From Flavimaricola marinus (GTDB lineage Bacteria > Pseudomonadota > Alphaproteobacteria > Rhodobacterales > Rhodobacteraceae), in contig NZ_FXZK01000018.1 in NCBI RefSeq assembly GCF_900184895.1, positions 1 to 40,150 of the forward strand: 40,150 nt of DNA, read 5' to 3'. The notes beneath the pieces were generated by a model. That model searched no databases and was not told where the DNA came from. It saw only the letters and a program-made list of their open reading frames with translations. How positions within the stretch are numbered: position 1 is the stretch's first letter; each line of letters opens with the position of its first letter. Below are positions 9,217 to 17,162 of this stretch, in pieces. The position numbers and the translations under genes are program-made.

Positions 9217-9984
9217 CTATATGCCCAGTTTTATCAAAAGCATCATAACCGCGGAATTCCATCCGTAGGGGCCTGGTTCTCGTGTTCTGAGGACGCGACC
9301 GGTGGCCTCTTCTTCAAGCGTTGGCAGCGAGGGGTGATGGGGGTTTGAGATGATAATGCCATAGTCGGCAGAGCGTATCATTTCGATGTCGTTTGGGGCA
9401 TCGCCCAACGCAATGCAATTGCGAGCCGGGTGACTCTTGAGGATCTCAGCCATCTGATCTGCCTTGGTCTTGCCGTAAGACAAAGTCAGGAAACGGCCGC
9501 CCCGACGGGCGCTTATTCCGATCTTGCTGAGAGCGTTTTCAAAGGCTGCTTCTTGCTCGGCTGTTCCCGACCAGACGCCGGGTTCTGAAAAACGCCGCTC
9601 CTTCGCGAGCCGCGCTTTTTCGAGTGATAAACCCGTGCGGTCGGCAACTTCCTCAGGGGGCATGTCACCAAAACCGCAAAAATAATTGCGCAACTCGGGA
9701 GTGACGGAATTGAGTTGGTGTCGAAGTTTTCTGTACTCTTCTGGCGACTGTGATCCAGCGATACCACTGCCATTCTCAACTATGGCGGGCCAGTGTGAAA
9801 GCCGCATTTCCTTTTGAAGGACCTTTATTTCCGATGCGGTTTTGCTACTTGCGAGGACGACCACGGCATTGATTTCGGCCAATCGAGCGAGTGCTGGTGC
9901 TGCGGGTCGCCAGTCGTAGGTCTGATGGTCTAGCAGTGTGCCGTCGAGGTCCGTGAACACGACAAGTGGGTAAATGGTCTTCAT
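9217..9984 (-). CDS. gpgP: HAD phosphatase, glucosyl/mannosyl-3-phosphoglycerate phosphatase type
   Basis: A 255-residue HAD-superfamily enzyme. Motif I is VFTDLDGTLLD (nucleophile Asp12, acid/base Asp14). A Ser in VVLASSKT fits motif II, and GDAPNDIEMI is motif IV. The layout matches the MpgP/YedP family, which removes phosphate from glucosyl- or mannosyl-3-phosphoglycerate. Beside gpgS it would yield free glucosylglycerate. The ATG at 9984 is chosen because homologues begin just before the first strand (KTIYPLVVFTD). The frame extends upstream to an ATG at 10056 and another at 10152, but that segment is Pro-rich and unlike the family. No strong ribosome binding site marks the chosen start. 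Confidence 0.8.
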   Translation of the reverse strand: MKTIYPLVVFTDLDGTLLDHQTYDWRPAAPALARLAEINAVVVLASSKTASEIKVLQKEMRLSHWPAIVENGSGIAGSQSPEEYRKLRHQLNSVTPELRNYFCGFGDMPPEEVADRTGLSLEKARLAKERRFSEPGVWSGTAEQEAAFENALSKIGISARRGGRFLTLSYGKTKADQMAEILKSHPARNCIALGDAPNDIEMIRSADYGIIISNPHHPSLPTLEEEATGRVLRTREPGPYGWNSAVMMLLIKLGI

Positions 9985-10398
9985 GGAAAGCAGTTTCGGC
10001 GGGTCTGGTACGGGCCGCAAGATCAATTTCGGGGCTTCTGCCGTGAAAATGATCATGTGCCGTGAGGGTGGGTGGTCGGTAGGCGCGGAAGGCTGAATTA
10101 TTGGACTTATGTGCCTGCTTATTGTGCGTATGTCGGCTGGAAAACGCGCCATTAGACTAGCTTACGGAGCGTTAGCATGTGCGGGTTTTGCTTGGCAGCG
10201 ACGATTTTTCGTGCTCGGATGCGAAAAATACGATGAGCTCGACCGAAAAAGAGTCGTGCCGCAACGGGAAGAGATGACCACAAGAAATTGTCCGTTCAAG
10301 TGTTCGCGCTTGAGGGCCACGCTGTGACGCGTTCCAGTCTTCGCATCAGAAGGCTGATCGCAGAACGAAAAACGAAAATGCTAGGGGATACATTCGAT
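9985..10398. other. Divergent intergenic region, gpgP / dppA
   Basis: This 414-base region separates the minus-strand glucosylglycerate genes from the plus-strand dpp operon and must contain promoters for both. It holds an 8-bp inverted repeat, ATTTTTCG at 10204-10211 and CGAAAAAT at 10222-10229, with a 10-base spacer, which could be an operator. Near its right end AGGGGA (10383-10388) is the ribosome binding site of dppA. No other gene is supported. Confidence 0.5.
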
Positions 10399-11991
10399 AT
10401 GTCATTAAGAAGAACATTGGCCGTTGGCTGCTTGCTCGCAGCGGTTGGCGCTTCGGCGGCCTCCGCGCAAGCGTTGGTGTACTGCTCAGAGGGATCACCG
10501 GAAGGTTTCGATCCAGCACTTTATACTGCAGGTACCACTTTCGATGCCTCCAGCCATCCACTCTACAATCGTCTGGCCGAATTCCGCGTCGGCACGACCG
10601 AAGTGATTCCTGGGCTGGCCGAGAGCTGGGAAGTCTCTGAAGACGGCATGACCGTGACCTTCAATCTGCGTCGTGGCGTCTCATTCCACAGCAATGACCA
10701 GTTCACCCCAACGCGTGACTTCAATGCCGACGACGTCATCTTCTCGTTTGACCGCCAAGGTAACGAGGCCAACCCTTACTTCACCGTTTCGGGTGGCACT
10801 TGGGAATATTACGGCGGCATGTCGATGCCTGATCTGATCGAGAGCATCGAAAAGGTCGATGACTACACGGTCGTGTTCAATCTCACCCGGCCCGAAGCAC
10901 CGTTCATCGCAAACATGGCTATGGACTTCGCGTCCATTGTGTCCGCCGAATACGCGGATGCCATGCTCGAAGCGGGGACACCCGAAATGCTGAATCAAGC
11001 TCCGATCGGAACTGGTCCTTTCAGCTTCCAAGCCTATCAGAAAGACGCTGTCATCCGCTATCTGCGCAACGATAGCTACTGGGGCGAGCCCGCACGCGTC
11101 GAATCTCTGATCTTTGCGATCACACCTGATGCGAGCGTGCGCTATCAAAAGGTTCAGGCCGGCGAGTGCCATGTCATGGCATACCCGAACCCAGCTGACA
11201 TCGAGGCGATGAAGAGTTCGGAAGACGTGGTTGTGATGGAACAAGAGGGGCTCAACGTCGGCTACCTCGCCTACAACACCACGCAAGCTCCCTACGACAA
11301 TCCCAATGTGCGTCGCGCTCTTAACATGGCGATCGACAAGCAAGCCATTATTGACGTGGTGTTCCAGGGTTCCGGTCAGATTGCCCGCAACCCGATTCCG
11401 CCGACCATGTGGTCTTACAATGAAGCTACAGTTGACGATCCGTATGATCCCGAGGCCGCCCGCGCCATGCTGGAGGCGGAAGGTGTCACCGATCTGAACA
11501 TGAAAATCTGGGCCATGCCTGTTCAGCGCCCCTACAACCCCAATGCCCGCCGTATGGCTGAATTGATGCAGGAGGACTTCGCCCAGATCGGCGTCACTGT
11601 TGAAATCGTGTCCTATGAATGGGGCGAGTATCTTTCCCGGTCGCGCGAACTCGACCGCGACGGGGCTGTGCTGTTGGGATGGACCGGCGACAATGGCGAT
11701 CCGGACAACTTCTTGGCTGTCCTTCTGGGCTGTGACGGACGCGAGAACTCCAACCGCGCGCAGTGGTGCTATCAGCCGTTCGAAGACCTGATCCAGGCAG
11801 CGAAGGTCTTACCGACTCAGGCCGAACGGCAGCCCCTTTATGAGGAAGCTCAGCTCATCTTCAAGGAGCAGGCTCCTTGGGCAACGATCGCGCATTCGGT
11901 GGTCTACATGACCATGCGCCCAGAGGTGGAAAACTACATTGTCCACCCTCTTGGCGGCCATATCTTCAATCAAGTCGGTATTGCAAACTAA
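10399..11991 (+). CDS. dppA: Periplasmic dipeptide-binding protein
   Basis: A 530-residue family 5 solute-binding protein, very close in pattern to DppA: LVYCSEGSPEGFDP just after the signal peptide, then PLYNRLAEF, GTTEVIPGLAESWEVSEDG and ADDVIFSFDRQ. The signal peptide is MSLRRTLAVGCLLAAVGASA with an Ala-rich cleavage region before QALVYC. A paired-Cys loop near the C-terminus (GCDGRENSNRAQWC) is also typical. The ATG at 10399 is preferred over the upstream in-frame ATG at 10378, because AGGGGA sits 10 bases before it and it starts the signal peptide directly. It delivers dipeptides to the DppBCDF permease encoded downstream. Confidence 0.92.
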   Translation: MSLRRTLAVGCLLAAVGASAASAQALVYCSEGSPEGFDPALYTAGTTFDASSHPLYNRLAEFRVGTTEVIPGLAESWEVSEDGMTVTFNLRRGVSFHSNDQFTPTRDFNADDVIFSFDRQGNEANPYFTVSGGTWEYYGGMSMPDLIESIEKVDDYTVVFNLTRPEAPFIANMAMDFASIVSAEYADAMLEAGTPEMLNQAPIGTGPFSFQAYQKDAVIRYLRNDSYWGEPARVESLIFAITPDASVRYQKVQAGECHVMAYPNPADIEAMKSSEDVVVMEQEGLNVGYLAYNTTQAPYDNPNVRRALNMAIDKQAIIDVVFQGSGQIARNPIPPTMWSYNEATVDDPYDPEAARAMLEAEGVTDLNMKIWAMPVQRPYNPNARRMAELMQEDFAQIGVTVEIVSYEWGEYLSRSRELDRDGAVLLGWTGDNGDPDNFLAVLLGCDGRENSNRAQWCYQPFEDLIQAAKVLPTQAERQPLYEEAQLIFKEQAPWATIAHSVVYMTMRPEVENYIVHPLGGHIFNQVGIAN

Positions 11992-12008
11992 CTTGAAAGA
12001 CGGTCGAA

Positions 12009-12045
12009 CTGGGGCGGTGCTTCGTGCGCCGCCCCAGACTTTTTT
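12009..12045 (+). terminator. Terminator-like hairpin after dppA
   Basis: CTGGGGCGGTGC (12009-12020) pairs with GCGCCGCCCCAG (12026-12037), giving a 12-bp stem with one G-U pair, a 5-base loop and then six Ts (12040-12045). It looks like a Rho-independent terminator. Because the rest of the dpp operon follows directly, it probably acts as a partial terminator or mRNA stabiliser that keeps binding protein in excess over permease. Confidence 0.85.
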
Positions 12046-12064
12046 GCATCGCTATAGAAACTTG

Positions 12065-13183
12065 GTGCTGACTTTGGCTACTGGCTTGTCTGAACGTCTT
12101 GTCCCCTATGCGAATGTCGCTGTCCAATTGGGGCTGGACGCTATTGCAATGGTTCCGGGTCCGAATTTCACTCGCGCCGTGGAGCATGTCTTCATGAGCC
12201 ACGAGCGTCCTTTTGTTCTGGTCGTGCCAGCAAACGGTAGCCCCGCCGCGCTGGTCCCAAATCTTGAATTGCGGAGCTGGGACCTTGTCGGTTTCGAGGG
12301 CGCGGTATTCGATTGGCGGGACCAGTCGGGATACGATGCTGCATTTGGCGCCTTGTTGGCGCATCTGAAGATCAAGTCCCTCGGTGTCGAGGGGCAAGTG
12401 ATGCGCGTCTTCGTCCATCACGCTTTGAAGGAAGCACAGCCGGACCTACGGATTGTCGATGCCGAGAAAGAGATTTCGGCGCTGCGGATGATCAAGACGC
12501 CGGCCGACATTGCCGCATTGAACGAAGCTATCGCGATCTCGGAACGGGCTCTCGCCAAAGCACTGGATACCGTCAGGCTGAATCAAACCGAAAAGCAGAT
12601 TGAGGGTGCGCTCATTCGTGCCTTGTTCGAAGAGGGGGCCGATGATCAGTCCTTTTATCCCATCGTTGCCGCTGGCGATGGGTCCGCAAGACCTCACGCT
12701 AAGGCGCGAGAAGATTATGCTGTCAAGGCAGGCGACGCACTCCTGATCGATTTTGGTGCCCGCAAGAACGGCTTTGCGGCAGATATCACGCGCACGGTCT
12801 TCTTGGACCACGCATCGGACGAGGCGCAGGAGGTCTACGACACTGTACTGCGTGCAAACTTGAAGGGGTTTGAAGTGACCAAAGCCGGGGTCAGCGCGCA
12901 TGAAATCGACGATGCGGTGACTGGCATTCTGGAGCAGTCGCCCTTCGCGGACCGAATTCGAACCAAGACTGGCCATGGTTTGGGCCGGGATGTTCACGAG
13001 GCACCCTATATCATGCGTGGAAACCACATGAAGCTTCCGGCTGGAACGGTCTTCACCAATGAACCGGGTCTCTATGACATTGGAAATTTCGGTGTTCGGA
13101 TTGAAGACGATGTGCTCGTCACTGAAACCGGATGCGTATCCCTGACCCGATTTCCAAAGGAGCTCGTGGTTCTGAAATGCTAA
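12065..13183 (+). CDS. M24 family metallopeptidase (Xaa-Pro dipeptidase/aminopeptidase P type)
   Basis: About 372 residues with an N-terminal creatinase-like domain and a C-terminal pita-bread catalytic domain. The five metal ligands are all present (numbered from the GTG at 12065): Asp229 and Asp240 in LLIDFGARKNGFAADITRTV, His304 in TGHGLGRDVHEAP, Glu333 in TNEPGLY and Glu347 in VRIEDDVLVT. It lies between dppA and dppB, so it probably cleaves imported proline-containing peptides in the cytoplasm. The start is uncertain: TTG 12062, GTG 12065 and TTG 12074 are all in frame and none has a good ribosome binding site. The frame opens further upstream across the hairpin and into dppA, which cannot be the true start. 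M24 enzymes also include ectoine hydrolase and creatinase, so the substrate is not fixed. Confidence 0.85.
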   Translation: MLTLATGLSERLVPYANVAVQLGLDAIAMVPGPNFTRAVEHVFMSHERPFVLVVPANGSPAALVPNLELRSWDLVGFEGAVFDWRDQSGYDAAFGALLAHLKIKSLGVEGQVMRVFVHHALKEAQPDLRIVDAEKEISALRMIKTPADIAALNEAIAISERALAKALDTVRLNQTEKQIEGALIRALFEEGADDQSFYPIVAAGDGSARPHAKAREDYAVKAGDALLIDFGARKNGFAADITRTVFLDHASDEAQEVYDTVLRANLKGFEVTKAGVSAHEIDDAVTGILEQSPFADRIRTKTGHGLGRDVHEAPYIMRGNHMKLPAGTVFTNEPGLYDIGNFGVRIEDDVLVTETGCVSLTRFPKELVVLKC

Positions 13184-14184
13184 ATTATATTCTCAGCAGA
13201 CTGTTGACCTTTGTGCCGACCTTCTTCGGCGTAACGTTGATCTCCTTTGCATTCATTCGGGTTTTGCCCGGCGACCCGATAATCGTCATGGCCGGTGAGC
13301 GGGGCTTGACCGAAGAACGCTATGCAGAACTAAGCGAACAGTTCGGCTTCGATCGACCGATCTACGTTCAGTTCTGGGAATATTTCACAGGCGTCCTTCA
13401 AGGCGATCTCGGAACCTCCTTTGTGACAAAGAGGCCGGTTTGGGATGAATTCTTCGCGTTGTTTCCAGCGACTCTGGAGCTTTCAGTTTGCGCCATGATG
13501 TTTGCGGTTGCTTTGGGATTGCCTGCGGGCGTGATCGCTGCGGTCAATCGCGGCAAATTTTTTGATAGAGCGTTGATGTCGACTGCGTTGATTGGCTACT
13601 CGATGCCGATCTTTTGGTGGGCTCTGCTCCTCATCATCGTGTTTTCGGGCAACCTGCAATGGACACCGGTGTCAGGCCGGATCGACTTGATTTACTATTT
13701 CCCTGATCCGACAGGGTTCATGTTGATCGATAGTCTGGCCTCTGGTCAGAAGGGGGCATTCCTGTCCGCCGTTCGGCATTTGATTTTGCCGACGATCGTT
13801 TTGGGGACAATTCCATTGGCTGTGATAGCGAGGCAGACCCGATCTGCGATGTTGGAGGTCTTGGGAGAGGACTACATCAGAACGGCGCGAGCCAAGGGTA
13901 TGAGCCCCGGACGGATCAATGGCGTGCATGCATTAAGAAATGCACTGATCCCCGTCATCACTGTGATCGGCCTCTCGGTTGGTACACTTCTGGCCGGTGC
14001 AATTCTCACCGAGACGATTTTCAGTTGGCCCGGTATCGGTAAATGGATGGTCGATAGCATTTTCCGAAGAGATTACCCGGTGGTGCAGGGTGGTCTGCTC
14101 CTGATTGCCGTCATGGTGATGGTGGTAAATCTGACGGTCGACATGCTCTATGGCGTCATCAATCCGAAGATAAGGAAGCGTTGA
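13177..14184 (+). CDS. dppB: Dipeptide ABC transporter permease DppB
   Basis: A 335-residue inner-membrane protein with about six membrane helices. It starts LNYILSRLLTFVPTFFGVTL and then has IRVLPGDPIIVMAGERG, the N-terminal signature of DppB. The ATPase-contacting EAA loop is EVLGEDYIRTARAKGMSPGR. The start ATG at 13177 overlaps the 3' end of the peptidase gene by 7 bases, implying translational coupling; an AGGAG lies about 14 bases upstream. An in-frame ATG at 13132 lies inside the peptidase gene and is not used here. Confidence 0.92.
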   Translation: MLNYILSRLLTFVPTFFGVTLISFAFIRVLPGDPIIVMAGERGLTEERYAELSEQFGFDRPIYVQFWEYFTGVLQGDLGTSFVTKRPVWDEFFALFPATLELSVCAMMFAVALGLPAGVIAAVNRGKFFDRALMSTALIGYSMPIFWWALLLIIVFSGNLQWTPVSGRIDLIYYFPDPTGFMLIDSLASGQKGAFLSAVRHLILPTIVLGTIPLAVIARQTRSAMLEVLGEDYIRTARAKGMSPGRINGVHALRNALIPVITVIGLSVGTLLAGAILTETIFSWPGIGKWMVDSIFRRDYPVVQGGLLLIAVMVMVVNLTVDMLYGVINPKIRKR

Positions 14185-15092
14185 TGTCTGAGACAACTCC
14201 TTCAAACGATGCCGCCGCAGTCAGCAAGAGTCCTGATCGCTTGCGGGAATTCTGGTTCTACTTCCGCGAGAACCGAGGTGCGGTATTCGGGTTGTGGATC
14301 TTTGGAATATTCGCCGTCTTGGCGCTATTCGGTCCACTCATTGCGCCATACGACGCCACCACTCAGTTCAGGGACGCGGCTTTGCAGCCTCCGTTCTGGC
14401 AAGAGGGAGGGAACTGGACCTATCCCTTGGGGACTGATCCTCTGGGCCGTGATATGCTGTCCAGGCTCATTATCGGTGCAAGGTTCTCGTTCTTCGTCGG
14501 GGTTATTGTCGTCACGGTTGCGGCCAGCGGCGGCATTCTGATCGGTTTGATCGCCGGCTTCGCGCCGAAATGGGTCGACAGCATAATCATGCGGATCATG
14601 GATATTATTCTGGCGTTTCCGTCGCTCCTGCTCGCTCTCGTACTCGTCGCTATTCTCGGGCCGTCACTTACAAACGCCATGATTGCGATCGCAATCGTTC
14701 TACAGCCACATTATGTTCGCTTGACCCGTGCGAGCGTACTTTCGGAGCGGCAGAAAGACTATGTCACGTCAGCGAAAGTTGCCGGTGCCGGCATCGGTCG
14801 ATTGATGTTCGTGACGATTCTGCCAAATTGCCTGGCGCCTATTATCGTGCAGGCGGCACTTTCGTTTTCAACCGCAATCTTGGACGCAGCGGCTCTCGGG
14901 TTTCTAGGGATGGGGGCCCAGCCTCCAACGCCGGAATGGGGAACTATGCTTGCGGAAGCGCGGGAATTCATTTTGCGCGCATGGTGGGTGGTCACTTTTC
15001 CAGGTCTTGCCATTCTGATCACCGTGCTGGCGATCAACTTGATGGGCGATGGGCTGCGAGATGCGCTCGATCCAAAGTTGAAACGGAGCTGA
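14184..15092 (+). CDS. dppC: Dipeptide ABC transporter permease DppC
   Basis: A 302-residue inner-membrane permease. It has a polar N-terminal tail, a first helix (VFGLWIFGIFAVLALFGPLI), then YPLGTDPLGRDMLSR, the hallmark of DppC/OppC, and five further helices. The EAA loop is DYVTSAKVAGAGIGRLMF. The ATG at 14184 overlaps the dppB stop by one base, with AAGGAA six bases upstream. It pairs with DppB to form the channel. Confidence 0.92.
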   Translation: MSETTPSNDAAAVSKSPDRLREFWFYFRENRGAVFGLWIFGIFAVLALFGPLIAPYDATTQFRDAALQPPFWQEGGNWTYPLGTDPLGRDMLSRLIIGARFSFFVGVIVVTVAASGGILIGLIAGFAPKWVDSIIMRIMDIILAFPSLLLALVLVAILGPSLTNAMIAIAIVLQPHYVRLTRASVLSERQKDYVTSAKVAGAGIGRLMFVTILPNCLAPIIVQAALSFSTAILDAAALGFLGMGAQPPTPEWGTMLAEAREFILRAWWVVTFPGLAILITVLAINLMGDGLRDALDPKLKRS

Positions 15093-15095
15093 CCG

Positions 15096-16073
15096 ATGTC
15101 CTTGCTACGTATTCGTAATTTGAGTGTTGATTTCATGACCGCCGGCGGCCTCTTTCGCGCTGTGGACGCAGTAGATCAAGACGTCGATACCGGAGAGATA
15201 TTGGCGATCGTCGGCGAAAGCGGATCGGGCAAATCGGTCTCGATGCTAGCCTTGATGGGATTGCTGCCTTGGACCGCAAAGGTCACGGCGGATGAGATGA
15301 CCTTTGACGGGCACGATCTCTTGCGCTTGGACAATCGGTCCAAGCGTAGGATTATCGGCAATGATCTGGCGATGATATTTCAGGAACCAATGTCCTCCCT
15401 CAACCCATGTTTTACGGTAGGTTGGCAGATCAAGGAATCCCTCCGTTTTCACCTCGGGCTGGACCGTGCGCAACGCCATTCTCGCGCGATCGAACTCTTC
15501 GAGCAGGTCGGAATCCCGGACCCGGAAAAGCGGTTGTCTGCGTTTCCACACCAGATGTCTGGGGGCATGAATCAACGTGTCATGATTGCGATGGCAATCG
15601 CCTGCAGACCAAAGCTGCTGATCGCCGATGAGCCCACAACGGCACTCGACGTGACGATACAGGCCCAAATACTTGATCTGCTATCAGACTTGCGAAGCGA
15701 GACGGGTATGGGCTTGGTTCTCATCACACACGATATGGGAGTCGTCGCGGAAACGGCCGAGCGTGTCAGCGTTCAGTATGCTGGTCAAAAGATCGAAGAG
15801 CAGCCTGTAGGACCGCTTTTTGAAACTCCGCATCATCCATATACTGCAGCACTGCTCGATGCACTGCCAGAGAGAGCGACCGAGAGGCGTTTGCCAACCA
15901 TACCCGGCGTCGTTCCGGGGCAATTTGATCGACCGGACGGTTGCTTGTTTTCACCGAGATGTCGATTTGCGGATGCCTCCTGCAGGACAAAACCGCCGCA
16001 ATTACAGGGTCCGGATTTGGGCTTTGCGCGATGCCAGTATCCTTTGAACACTGGTGAAAGGATCGCCTCATGA
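15096..16073 (+). CDS. dppD: Dipeptide ABC transporter ATPase DppD
   Basis: A 325-residue ABC ATPase. Walker A is GESGSGKS (about residues 39-46), the Q loop is FQEPMSSLNP, the signature is MSGGMNQRVMIAMAI and Walker B is LLIADEPTTALD, followed by the H-loop region LITHDMGV. The C-terminal oligopeptide-transporter extension carries CLFSPRCRFADASC, a Cys-rich motif known in Dpp/Opp ATPases and linked to an Fe-S cluster in some members. It begins three bases after dppC. Confidence 0.93.
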   Translation: MSLLRIRNLSVDFMTAGGLFRAVDAVDQDVDTGEILAIVGESGSGKSVSMLALMGLLPWTAKVTADEMTFDGHDLLRLDNRSKRRIIGNDLAMIFQEPMSSLNPCFTVGWQIKESLRFHLGLDRAQRHSRAIELFEQVGIPDPEKRLSAFPHQMSGGMNQRVMIAMAIACRPKLLIADEPTTALDVTIQAQILDLLSDLRSETGMGLVLITHDMGVVAETAERVSVQYAGQKIEEQPVGPLFETPHHPYTAALLDALPERATERRLPTIPGVVPGQFDRPDGCLFSPRCRFADASCRTKPPQLQGPDLGFARCQYPLNTGERIAS

Positions 16074-17020
16074 ACGTGATCGAAGCAAAGAACTTGCAGC
16101 GGCATTATTCCGTCGGCGGCGGGCTGATGCGCAAGGCCCGAACATTGCGGGCTGTCGCCGATCTGGATTTCGAACTGGCGGCCGGAAAAACACTTGCTGT
16201 CGTCGGTGAGAGTGGATGTGGAAAATCCACATTGGCACGGATGGTTGCCATGATCGAGGAGCCGACATCCGGTTCTCTGTCTCTGGACGGCAAGCCAGTC
16301 CTACCTGCCGACTGGGCGGATCTGCGGCAGTCGGTGCAGATCGTTTTTCAGGATCCATATGGATCGCTGAATCCTCGACAACGCATTGGGACGATCTTGC
16401 AGGAACCATTGGTCATCAATCGGCCGCGAATGGACAAATCTGAACGCGAAGCCAAAGCCCGTGAGATCCTCCGTCTGGTAGGATTGCGGCCAGAGCACTT
16501 CGATAGATACCCCCATATGTTTTCCGGAGGTCAACGCCAAAGGATTGCCGTGGCACGGGCCCTTATGCTCGATCCAAAGGTCTTGGTTTTGGATGAACCC
16601 GTCTCTGCCTTGGACCTGTCGATCCAGAGCGCGATCCTGAATCTCTTGATGGATCTGCAAGAGCGGCTGAAACTGGCCTATCTGTTTATTAGCCATGACC
16701 TGAGCGTTGTTCGGCACGTCGCGGACGATGTCATCGTCATGTATCTCGGCCGTGCGGTGGAGAAGGGGCCTAAGAACCAGGTCTTCGATGCGCCACGTCA
16801 TCCCTATACTCGCGCGCTGCTTTCCGCGACACCTAGAGCGGACCCTTCAGCGTCAAAGGAGCGGATCAAGCTGACCGGCGAGTTGCCGTCACCTCTGTCC
16901 ATTCCGGATGGATGTGCATTCGCACCGCGATGCTGGAAGGTGCAAGACAAGTGCCGCCGTCAAGTGCCCACATTGCAAGGGATGGATCACGAAGCGGCTT
17001 GCTTCTATCCACATGACTAG
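16070..17020 (+). CDS. dppF: Dipeptide ABC transporter ATPase DppF
   Basis: A 316-residue ABC ATPase, partner of DppD. Walker A is GESGCGKST, the Q loop FQDPYGSLNPRQ, the signature FSGGQRQRIAVARAL and Walker B VLVLDEPVSALD. The C-terminal extension again has the Cys-rich motif CAFAPRCWKVQDKC. Its ATG overlaps the dppD stop by four bases (ATGA). It is the last gene of the operon; the next gene lies on the opposite strand and converges. Confidence 0.93.
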   Translation: MNVIEAKNLQRHYSVGGGLMRKARTLRAVADLDFELAAGKTLAVVGESGCGKSTLARMVAMIEEPTSGSLSLDGKPVLPADWADLRQSVQIVFQDPYGSLNPRQRIGTILQEPLVINRPRMDKSEREAKAREILRLVGLRPEHFDRYPHMFSGGQRQRIAVARALMLDPKVLVLDEPVSALDLSIQSAILNLLMDLQERLKLAYLFISHDLSVVRHVADDVIVMYLGRAVEKGPKNQVFDAPRHPYTRALLSATPRADPSASKERIKLTGELPSPLSIPDGCAFAPRCWKVQDKCRRQVPTLQGMDHEAACFYPHD

Positions 17021-17162
17021 AACGGCTCTGCCCAAATGCGAGACGGAGTAGGCCGATTATTCCATGGATTGCAGCCAGCCCTAGTAAGTGTGGTTCGACG
17101 GCAACGCAGGCTGCGGTCTAGGATAAACTATTCCTATGACGACAGATTCCGAGGCCGTGATG

